DNA of 13,070 nt from Bacteroidaceae bacterium. GTDB lineage: Bacteria; Bacteroidota; Bacteroidia; Bacteroidales; Bacteroidaceae. Shown piece by piece: positions 1-5,964 of the stretch; position 1 is the first letter of the stretch, and the number at the start of each line of letters is the position of its first letter. The notes beneath the pieces were generated by a model. The model had not been told where the DNA came from. It was given only the letters and a program-made list of their open reading frames with translations, and made no database searches. The position numbers and the translations under genes were made by a program. The DNA is taken from positions 25,047 to 38,116 of the forward strand of contig JABUUG010000015.1 in NCBI GenBank assembly GCA_021443285.1, given 5' to 3'.

Positions 1-1392
1 CTCCACCGCTGCCACAACTTCGGCATGGAGAAGAAGCAGACACTTGGAGACGGTGTTGTTGTTGGTAGTGGTACCATTGATGGACGCCTCGTATATGTAT
101 ATGCACAGGATTTCACCGTGAATGGCGGTTCTCTCTCAGAGACACTTGCAGAGAAAATCTGCAAGGTCATGGATATGGCCATGAAGATGGGTGCACCATG
201 TATCGGCATCAACGATTCAGGCGGTGCTCGTATTCAGGAGGGTATCAACGCTCTCGCCGGCTATGCAGAGATATTTGAACGTAATATTCTTGCCTCTGGT
301 GTCATTCCTCAGATAGCTGCTATCTATGGTCCTTGCGCTGGTGGTGCTGTTTATTCTCCAGCTCTTCAGGACTTTACCCTCATGATGGAGGGTACATCAT
401 ACATGTTCCTCACAGGCCCTGCTGTTGTAAAGACTGTTACCGGAGAGGTTGTTGATCAGGAGAGTCTTGGTGGCGCTTCTGTTCACGCTTCAAAGTCGGG
501 CGTAACACATTTCACTGCAAAGACAGAAGAGGAAGGTCTGCAGATGATTCGTACACTCGTAGGTTACATACCTTCAAACAATATGGAGGAAGCTCCGAGA
601 ATCGCTTGCGAAGACCCTGTTGACAGAGTGAGCGATGTGCTCAACGAGATAATCCCAGAGAATCCAAACGATGCTTATGACATGTACAGGGTTATCGCTG
701 AGGTTGTTGACAACGGAGAGTTCTTCGAGGTACAGCCAAAGTTCGCGAAGAACATCATTGTAGGCTTCGCTCGCTTCAATGGACAGTCTGTAGGTGTTGT
801 CGCTAACCAGCCTTCTGCCTATGCTGGTGTGCTCGACGTGAATGCTTCTCGTAAGGGCGCACGCTTCGTCCGTTTCTGCGACGCTTTCAACATTCCAATC
901 GTCAGCCTCGTTGATGTGCCGGGATTCCTGCCGGGAACAGGACAAGAGTACAACGCAGTCATCCTTCACGGTGCAAAACTGCTTTATGCTTATGGAGAGG
1001 CTACCGTACCAAAGGTAACTGTCACACTGCGTAAGTCTTACGGTGGTTCACACATTGTGATGGGATGCAAGCAGCTTCGCACAGACCTCAACTACGCATG
1101 GCCATCTGCAGAAATCGCTGTTATGGGTGCTGCTGGTGCTGTTGCAGTGCTCTCTGCTCGTGAGGCAAAAGCAAAGAAAGAGGCCGGAGAAGATGTTAAG
1201 GCTTTCCTCGCTGAAAAGGAGAAGGAATATTCAGACCTCTTCGCAAATCCTTATCAGGCAGCAAGATACGGCTATATCGACGATGTGATAGAGCCTCGTA
1301 ACACGCGCTTCCGCATCTGCAAGGCTCTTGCACAGCTTGCTACAAAGCGCGACTCTCTGCCAGAGAAGAAACACGGAAATATCCCAATGTAA
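1..1392 (+). CDS. mmdA: Acyl-CoA carboxyltransferase (methylmalonyl-CoA decarboxylase alpha / propionyl-CoA carboxylase beta), 5' end cut by window
   Basis: This is the carboxyltransferase subunit of a biotin-dependent acyl-CoA enzyme. It moves a carboxyl group between methylmalonyl-CoA/propionyl-CoA and carboxybiotin on a carrier protein in the cytoplasm. The frame is open from base 1 (LHRCHNFG precedes the first visible ATG at 25), and that octapeptide matches the family's conserved N-terminal region, so the gene starts outside the window. About 463 residues are present of an expected 510-520. Crotonase-type motifs are visible: GINDSGGARI (about nt 205-234), GPCAGGAVYSP (about 328-360) and VDVPGFLPGTGQE (about 910-948). 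The C-terminus ends in the family tail KKHGNIPM. A hairpin and a biotin carrier gene follow. Sequence alone does not separate decarboxylase from carboxylase; I lean to mmdA because no biotin carboxylase gene is adjacent and Bacteroidales commonly carry this pair. Confidence 0.93.
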   Translation, partial: LHRCHNFGMEKKQTLGDGVVVGSGTIDGRLVYVYAQDFTVNGGSLSETLAEKICKVMDMAMKMGAPCIGINDSGGARIQEGINALAGYAEIFERNILASGVIPQIAAIYGPCAGGAVYSPALQDFTLMMEGTSYMFLTGPAVVKTVTGEVVDQESLGGASVHASKSGVTHFTAKTEEEGLQMIRTLVGYIPSNNMEEAPRIACEDPVDRVSDVLNEIIPENPNDAYDMYRVIAEVVDNGEFFEVQPKFAKNIIVGFARFNGQSVGVVANQPSAYAGVLDVNASRKGARFVRFCDAFNIPIVSLVDVPGFLPGTGQEYNAVILHGAKLLYAYGEATVPKVTVTLRKSYGGSHIVMGCKQLRTDLNYAWPSAEIAVMGAAGAVAVLSAREAKAKKEAGEDVKAFLAEKEKEYSDLFANPYQAARYGYIDDVIEPRNTRFRICKALAQLATKRDSLPEKKHGNIPM

Positions 1393-1401
1393 AACAATAT
1401 C

Positions 1402-1442
1402 AGTTGGGGAGTTCTCAAGCAATAATGAGAACTCCCCTAACT
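1402..1442 (+). terminator. Strong hairpin between carboxyltransferase and biotin carrier genes
   Basis: An 11-bp perfect stem (GGGGAGTTCTC at 1406-1416 with GAGAACTCCCC at 1427-1437) is extended by four more pairs (1402-1405 with 1439-1442) past one bulged T at 1438, around a 10-base loop. It begins 10 bases after the carboxyltransferase stop. What follows is CTTATTTAATAAC and not a clean run of T, so it may be a leaky terminator, an mRNA-stabilising 3' end or a processing site rather than a complete stop. The next gene starts 20 bases downstream with no obvious promoter between, which favours partial read-through. Confidence 0.7.
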
Positions 1443-1461
1443 TATTTAATAACAATTTATT

Positions 1462-1800
1462 ATGATATCAAAACAAACAAACTGGACACGCCAGTGCAAT
1501 CCCTATGGTGATAATTTCCAGATAATCAAAAAGGAAATGAAGGCTCCCGTAAAGTTGGTAACTGCTGCAAACAAGGCGGGTGCTTCTAAAGGTGTCGTTA
1601 AATCTCCACTGCCTGGCACAATCACTGCTCTGAAAGTTAAAGTTGGTGATGTGGTAAAGGAAGGGCAGACCGTTGTAGTGCTTGAGGCAATGAAGATGCA
1701 GAATAACCTTGATGCAGTATGCGAAGGCAAGGTTGCAGAGATAAAGGTTGCTGTTGGAGATGCTGTGAAGGAGAACACCATCCTCGTAGTAATTGAATAG
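1462..1800 (+). CDS. Short biotin carboxyl carrier protein (biotinyl domain)
   Basis: The 112-residue product is the biotin-carrying subunit expected to partner the upstream carboxyltransferase. Residues about 44-112 form a complete biotinyl domain. It begins KSPLPGTI, contains the biotinylation motif EAMKMQN with the modified lysine at residue 78, and ends with the usual V-G-D-x-V then LVVIE pattern. The lysine-, alanine- and valine-rich stretch at about 26-43 looks like the flexible linker. The usual N-terminal domain of Bacteroidales carriers (a KYKINGNxYxV-type strand pattern of roughly 50 residues) is absent. Residues 1-25, which include NWTRQCNPYGDNF, match nothing I recognise. The ATG at 1462 gives the longest form; ATG 1537 (residue 26), directly preceded by AAAAAGGAA, is an alternative start giving 87 residues. 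No oadG- or oadB-like gene follows. Confidence 0.88.
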   Translation: MISKQTNWTRQCNPYGDNFQIIKKEMKAPVKLVTAANKAGASKGVVKSPLPGTITALKVKVGDVVKEGQTVVVLEAMKMQNNLDAVCEGKVAEIKVAVGDAVKENTILVVIE

Positions 1801-1805
1801 TCTCA

Positions 1806-1910
1806 TTTACTATTGTACTATTTACCATTAACTATTGTGTATTATTTAGTTATTGGAAAATTTTGACATTCCTGGTAGCAAGGAATTTATGCAAATAGTC
1901 AAATAGTAAA
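1806..1910. repeat. Long imperfect inverted repeat in intergenic region
   Basis: An 18-base arm at 1806-1823 (TTTACTATTGTACTATTT) is matched in reverse complement at 1893-1910 at 16 of 18 positions. The arms are separated by 69 bases. Inside lies a smaller hairpin, ATTCCT at 1868-1873 with AGGAAT at 1881-1886 and a 7-base loop. The motif ACTATT occurs at 1809, 1817 and 1831, and its complement AATAGT at 1894 and 1902. The structure lies just after the biotin carrier stop and before the DUF1846 gene. It could fold in RNA as a 3' end or leader, bind a regulator, or be a remnant of a small repeat element. No function is assigned. Confidence 0.5.
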
Positions 1911-1943
1911 ATACCAAATCAAAATCAATAGCTAAATAGGACT

Positions 1944-1951
1944 TGGCTTTG
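1944..1951 (+). promoter_or_regulatory. Weak candidate -7 element for the DUF1846 gene
   Basis: TGGCTTTG differs by one base from the Bacteroidetes -7 consensus TAnnTTTG. A transcript starting a few bases after it would leave a leader of about 35 bases before the proposed GTG start at 1994. No clear -33 TTTG lies at the right distance, so the call is weak. Confidence 0.25.
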
Positions 1952-1993
1952 ATGCTTTGTCCACAGAGAAATCGTCTAATAGTAAATAATATT

Positions 1994-3478
1994 GTGATAA
2001 AGGGTTTTGACAATGATGCCTACCTGCGCACACAGTCGCAGCACATCAAAGAACGTATAGCACAGTTTGGAGGAAAACTGTATCTCGAATTTGGAGGAAA
2101 ACTCTTCGACGACTTTCATGCATCTCGTGTCCTGCCAGGATTTGAGCCGGACTCCAAAATCAGAATGCTCACGCAGCTCAAAGATGATGCAGAAATAATC
2201 ATCGCAATCAATGCTGCCGACATAGAGAAAAACAAAGTCAGAGGCGATCTTGGCATCACTTACGACATGGATGTCCTCCGCCTTATTGACGCCTTCCGTA
2301 GCTACGGATTGTATGTCAGCAGTGTTGTCCTCACTCGCTTTACAGGGCAAGCTAATGCCGTAACATACCAGCAAAAACTTGAAGGACTCGGACTTAAGGT
2401 CTATCGACACTATCCCATTGAAGGCTATCCCCGCAACATAAATAAGATAGTCAGTGAAGATGGATATGGCAAGAACGAATTTGTAGTAACACAAAGGCAA
2501 CTCGTTGTTGTTACAGCCCCAGGACCAGGCAGTGGAAAAATGGCTACATGTCTATCGCAGCTATACCATGAGAACAAGAACGGAGTTAAGGCCGGATATG
2601 CAAAATTCGAGACATTCCCCATATGGAATATACCACTCAAGCACCCTGTAAACCTTGCTTACGAGGCAGCAACTGCCGACCTCAATGACCTCAACATGAT
2701 AGATCCATTCCACCTTGAGGCATACGGCAAGACAACGGTAAACTACAACCGAGATGTTGAGATTTTCCCCGTGCTTAATGCAATGATGGAGCATATTCTC
2801 GGAAAAAGTCCATATAAGTCTCCCACAGATATGGGGGTTAATATGGCAGGAAATTGCATCGTCAATGATATGGCAACATGCCAAGCTGCAAACGAGGAGA
2901 TTATAAGACGATACTACAAGACTCTCGTCGAGGAAAGAAAAGGAAATGCCGACCACGATCAGGTCTATAAGATAGAAATCCTTATGAATCAGGCAGGCAT
3001 CAAACCCGAAGACAGACTCGTTGCAATAGCTGCAAACAGACGTTCCGAAGAAACTGATGGACAGCCTGCAGCTGCTATACAACTCCCTGATGGGAAGATA
3101 GTTTGTGGAAAAACTTCCGACCTCCTCGGACCGGCATCTGCAATGCTTCTCAATGCCTTGAAATATCTCGCTGGCATACCTGATGCTGTCAATCTCATCT
3201 CACCTATGGTAATAGAGCCAATATGTGAACTTGAAACAAAGCAACTCAAGCATACTAATCCTCGTCTCCATACAGAAGAAGTCCTTGTCGCACTCTCTAT
3301 ATGTGCACTCACTGACATAAATGCCCGTAACGCAATAGACAAGCTGTCCGAACTCAGAGGGTGCGAAGTTCACTCCACTGTCATACTCTCCGAAAAAGAT
3401 GAGAAAATCTTCCGCCGACTTGGCATAAACCTCACATGTGAGCCTGTCTATCAGTCTGCTAAACTATATCACGGATAG
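1994..3478 (+). CDS. DUF1846 (UPF0371) family protein of unknown function
   Basis: The product is a conserved cytoplasmic protein of unassigned biochemical role, about 494 residues, the usual family length. The N-terminus MIKGFDNDAYLRTQSQHI, followed by QFGGKLYLEFGGKLFDD and HASRVLPGFEPDSK, is characteristic of DUF1846. Near residues 177-183 the segment GPGSGKM resembles a nucleotide-binding P-loop and precedes CLSQLYHE. There is no signal peptide or membrane segment. I chose the GTG at 1994 because the family normally begins within a few residues of KGFDN. The frame is open back to a TTG at 1943, but the extra 17 residues (MALMLCPQRN and onwards) do not look like family sequence and may overlap the promoter. 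The gene is convergent with the alpha-galactosidase gene and ends in a shared terminator. Neighbours give no clue to function. Confidence 0.92.
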   Translation: MIKGFDNDAYLRTQSQHIKERIAQFGGKLYLEFGGKLFDDFHASRVLPGFEPDSKIRMLTQLKDDAEIIIAINAADIEKNKVRGDLGITYDMDVLRLIDAFRSYGLYVSSVVLTRFTGQANAVTYQQKLEGLGLKVYRHYPIEGYPRNINKIVSEDGYGKNEFVVTQRQLVVVTAPGPGSGKMATCLSQLYHENKNGVKAGYAKFETFPIWNIPLKHPVNLAYEAATADLNDLNMIDPFHLEAYGKTTVNYNRDVEIFPVLNAMMEHILGKSPYKSPTDMGVNMAGNCIVNDMATCQAANEEIIRRYYKTLVEERKGNADHDQVYKIEILMNQAGIKPEDRLVAIAANRRSEETDGQPAAAIQLPDGKIVCGKTSDLLGPASAMLLNALKYLAGIPDAVNLISPMVIEPICELETKQLKHTNPRLHTEEVLVALSICALTDINARNAIDKLSELRGCEVHSTVILSEKDEKIFRRLGINLTCEPVYQSAKLYHG

Positions 3479-3530
3479 TATAATTCTGCATTTTACGCAA
3501 TATATAAACCATAGATTTTTACATAAAGCA

Positions 3531-3567
3531 AAAACCGCAACCATCTTTACAGATTGGTTGCGGTTTT
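3531..3567. terminator. Bidirectional terminator between convergent genes
   Basis: AAAACCGCAACCATC (3531-3545) pairs with GATTGGTTGCGGTTTT (3552-3567) through a 6-base loop and one bulge. The stem is flanked by A on the left and T on the right, so it can terminate transcription of the DUF1846 gene on the + strand and of the alpha-galactosidase gene on the - strand. Confidence 0.85.
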
Positions 3568-3592
3568 CGCATTTATCCTCTATATCCCACCT

Positions 3593-5764
3593 CTACTCTT
3601 TCTTCAGTTCAAATACACGAGATGCAAACTCATCATAGTCATCGAAGTTCAATTCTATACCTGTGTTCATAAGCACGCGCCCTGACACTACCTTGCCATC
3701 AAGCGCAGACCGACGCTTCTCGTTTATTACGTTCACCTCCCTAATCCTGTATTTCGCATTCGCATCAAGTCCTGCCATTCGTACAAGAGGAAACTTCATC
3801 AGCTTGAAGCTGCGTAGCTTGTAAGCGAAGAACACTGCCTTACTCCTGTCTTCATTTACATACATCAGCGATGCCAGGTCTGGATTGTCGTATGGCGATA
3901 CGAGACGGTACTGGTCGCCGAACTGTATCACCTCGCGTATTTTCTTGTACTCGGCGATGGCTTTCTTGCTGAACTCAAACTCATCCTTGTTCATCTCCTT
4001 TGGCTGCATCTCCATACCTAATCTTCCGCTCGATGCCACATCAAAGCGGAACTTTATCGGGATATTGCGCCCTGTGTTGTGGTTTGGCGATGTGCTTACA
4101 TGCTGTGCCATAGATATGGCTGGGTAGAAATAGCTTGTCCCCCACTGTATGAAAACGCGCTGTAGGGCATCAGTATTGTCGGAAACCCAGAATTCATCGA
4201 AGTACGGCATTGCTCCGTAGTTGGTGCGTCCGCCTCCTGAACCGCATGCCTGTATCACCTTGTCTGGATATTTCTCACGGATACGCTTCAGGCATTTCTC
4301 AAGTCCGAGCACATAGTCAACATAGAGGTTACTCTGGCGGTCTTTTGGCAGATAAGTTGAACCATAGTTGGCAAGCGGAGTATTGGCATCCCACTTTATA
4401 TAATAAAGGTCGGGAAATTTCCCGAACAGGTCGTCAACGACCTTCACCACAAAGTCCTGCACCTTTGGGTTGGTCAGGTCGAGCAGCACCTGTGTACCGC
4501 CACGCCCCTTCTGCAGCGGTCTTGCGCCGGCTGTCAGCACCCAGTCGGGGTGTTTCTCAAAGAGTTCGGATGTGGTGTTGGTGAATTCCGGCTCTATCCA
4601 AATACCGAATTTCACTCCCGACTTCTTTGCCTGTGCGAGCAGTCCCTCTATTCCGTTAGGCAGTTTGTTCTTATCAACAACCCAGTCGCCGAGCGATGAG
4701 CAGTCGTCTTTTCTTGGGTATTTGCCACCAAACCATCCGTCGTCCATCACGAACAGTTCTCCGCCGAGTGATGCTATGTCGTTCATCATTCCCGCCATGC
4801 CCTCCTCGTTTATGTTGAAATACACGCCCTCCCACGAGTTCAGCAGTATGTCGCGCAGCCTGTCTCCATGTGCTATCATGCCGCCTCTCGCCCATTTGTG
4901 AATGTTCCGCGACACGCCGCCAAGACCTTTGTCCGAATAGGTGAGGGCGAGCTTCGGCGTAGTGAATGTCTTGCCTGCATCAAGATGATACTGCGAAGCG
5001 AAATCATCGATGCCCGCAAACAGTAGGTGGTAGTCTTTGTCTGTGGTCTTTATGCGCAGCTTGTAGTTCCCGTTCCAGCAAAGCATCGCCCCTATGCAGC
5101 GGCCGCTGTTCTCCTGCGGTCTTCCATCCAGTGAAATCATTATCTCCGGGTGCGTGGTGTGGGCATTGCGCGAACCGTCTGTGTTTGCTATGTACATGCC
5201 GCCCATCTCAACCTTCTCCGTCGTTACGCGCGTCTCGTCAGCCCATGTGCCGTGCAGGTGTGATGCCCACACATCGCCGCGACGGATGGGGAGGAAGCCC
5301 GAATCGAAATGGTTGAGCACCACTGCCTTCTTCTCGTTGTTCGTTATCTCCGTCCATGTCTCAATGATGTCTGTGGAGTTGTGCGTCTGATAGCACACAT
5401 CCACGCAGAACGGGTATATCCTGTCCTGCATCTTTATGCGGTAAACCCTTCCGTCGGCAGTCGCCTTTTCTTCCATACCCTTGTATTCAAGGTCGAGCGT
5501 CTGGTTGCCGTCGGTGTGCTGCACCTGAAGGCATGACGGATAGTTGTACGATGTGCCGAATACAGGATAAGCATCCCACCATGTTGTCGGCACACCATCA
5601 AGGTCGGCGGGAGAAATCTTGTCGCCATAGTAGCGCACTTTCAGCGCCTCACCCTCTTTTGCTGTCAGTGCAAGCGATGTGTTGTTTGTCGAGATTACGA
5701 TGTCGGTCGCGTAGGCATACATTGTAGCCAACATCACCGTAAGAAATAGCAATACTTTTTTCAT
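3593..5764 (-). CDS. Secreted GH36-family alpha-galactosidase (melibiase type)
   Basis: This 723-residue exported glycoside hydrolase is predicted to release terminal alpha-galactosyl residues, as from raffinose-type sugars or galactomannan side chains. Residues 1-19 form a signal peptide (MKKVLLFLTVMLATMYAYA, cleavage before Thr20) without a lipobox cysteine, so it is probably periplasmic. An N-terminal beta-sandwich region leads into the catalytic barrel from about residue 300. There DDGWFGGKYP (341-350), LGDW (358-361) and FGIWIEPEF (386-394) are GH36 signatures. YIKWD puts the nucleophile at Asp459. CGSGGGR (507-513) and WVSDNTDA (526-533) put the acid/base at probably Asp529. EPEF replaces the more common EPEM. 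A C-terminal beta domain ends the protein. The ATG at 5764 is preceded by an in-frame TGA 30 bases upstream, which fixes the start region. No SusC/SusD or other polysaccharide-utilisation genes are adjacent. Related activities such as alpha-N-acetylgalactosaminidase cannot be excluded. Confidence 0.92.
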   Translation of the reverse strand: MKKVLLFLTVMLATMYAYATDIVISTNNTSLALTAKEGEALKVRYYGDKISPADLDGVPTTWWDAYPVFGTSYNYPSCLQVQHTDGNQTLDLEYKGMEEKATADGRVYRIKMQDRIYPFCVDVCYQTHNSTDIIETWTEITNNEKKAVVLNHFDSGFLPIRRGDVWASHLHGTWADETRVTTEKVEMGGMYIANTDGSRNAHTTHPEIMISLDGRPQENSGRCIGAMLCWNGNYKLRIKTTDKDYHLLFAGIDDFASQYHLDAGKTFTTPKLALTYSDKGLGGVSRNIHKWARGGMIAHGDRLRDILLNSWEGVYFNINEEGMAGMMNDIASLGGELFVMDDGWFGGKYPRKDDCSSLGDWVVDKNKLPNGIEGLLAQAKKSGVKFGIWIEPEFTNTTSELFEKHPDWVLTAGARPLQKGRGGTQVLLDLTNPKVQDFVVKVVDDLFGKFPDLYYIKWDANTPLANYGSTYLPKDRQSNLYVDYVLGLEKCLKRIREKYPDKVIQACGSGGGRTNYGAMPYFDEFWVSDNTDALQRVFIQWGTSYFYPAISMAQHVSTSPNHNTGRNIPIKFRFDVASSGRLGMEMQPKEMNKDEFEFSKKAIAEYKKIREVIQFGDQYRLVSPYDNPDLASLMYVNEDRSKAVFFAYKLRSFKLMKFPLVRMAGLDANAKYRIREVNVINEKRRSALDGKVVSGRVLMNTGIELNFDDYDEFASRVFELKKE

Positions 5765-5801
5765 GGCAGTATGATTGATTATTATTTTTGCTTGTCACTT
5801 T

Positions 5802-5841
5802 GGGGAGGATATAAGTTTTTTTCTGCATAACATCCCCCCCC
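5802..5841 (-). promoter_or_regulatory. G8 homopolymer and pairing partner in the alpha-galactosidase leader
   Basis: Upstream of the alpha-galactosidase start, the - strand carries eight consecutive G (C8 at 5834-5841 on the + strand). Six of these plus the following AT can pair with ATCCTCCCC (5802-5810) using one G-U pair, giving a 9-bp stem. The element lies about 40-80 bases before the ATG. It may be a leader hairpin or a length-variable tract. The sequence is visible; the role is inferred. Confidence 0.35.
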
Positions 5842-5921
5842 TTATTGGGAGAACATGGCACTAATATGCAGTTCAAATTTACATAAATCCCTGATTCCCC
5901 AGCGTTTTTGTTTAATAATCA

Positions 5922-5929
5922 TACCTTTG
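5922..5929 (+). promoter_or_regulatory. Bacteroidetes-type -7 promoter element for the M16 peptidase gene
   Basis: TACCTTTG matches the TAnnTTTG -7 consensus exactly and lies 35 bases before the ATG at 5965, leaving room for a short A-rich leader. A TTTG at 5907-5910 is closer than the usual -33 spacing, so only the -7 box is called. Its position inside the open frame that runs back to 5908 argues that translation starts at 5965 and not at the TTG at 5908. Confidence 0.6.
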
Positions 5930-5964
5930 CACGCAGAATCAACAACATAAATCACAATTTTACA

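Noticed and set aside
25..27. ATG at 25 as the start of the carboxyltransferase
   Set aside because: The eight codons before it (LHRCHNFG) are in frame and fit the conserved N-terminal part of the family, so the true start lies before the window.
574..969. A 131-codon open frame on the - strand inside the carboxyltransferase gene
   Set aside because: It is antisense to conserved carboxyltransferase sequence, with no recognisable motif or leader.
1957..1966. Possible DnaA box (TTGTCCACA) near the DUF1846 start
   Set aside because: It is a single site with one mismatch to TTATCCACA, far from dnaA and without companions.
1943..1993. N-terminal extension of the DUF1846 protein from TTG at 1943
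   Set aside because: The 17 residues do not resemble the family, which begins close to KGFDN, and a GTG at 1994 fits; the TTG also overlaps a possible -7 element.
2060..2105. Tandem repeat coding FGGKL twice in the DUF1846 gene
   Set aside because: The doubled FGGKL is a conserved feature of the protein family, not a recent repeat.
4470..4901. A 143-codon open frame on the + strand inside the alpha-galactosidase gene
   Set aside because: It is serine- and proline-rich, antisense to the catalytic domain, and has no leader or family resemblance.
5649..5876. A 75-codon open frame on the - strand overlapping the alpha-galactosidase start
   Set aside because: It is out of frame with the enzyme, has no recognisable domain, and an in-frame TGA 30 bases before the enzyme ATG means tract slippage could not fuse them.
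5908..5964. N-terminal extension of the M16 peptidase from TTG at 5908
   Set aside because: The TAnnTTTG promoter box lies inside it, and the signal peptide begins exactly at the ATG at 5965.
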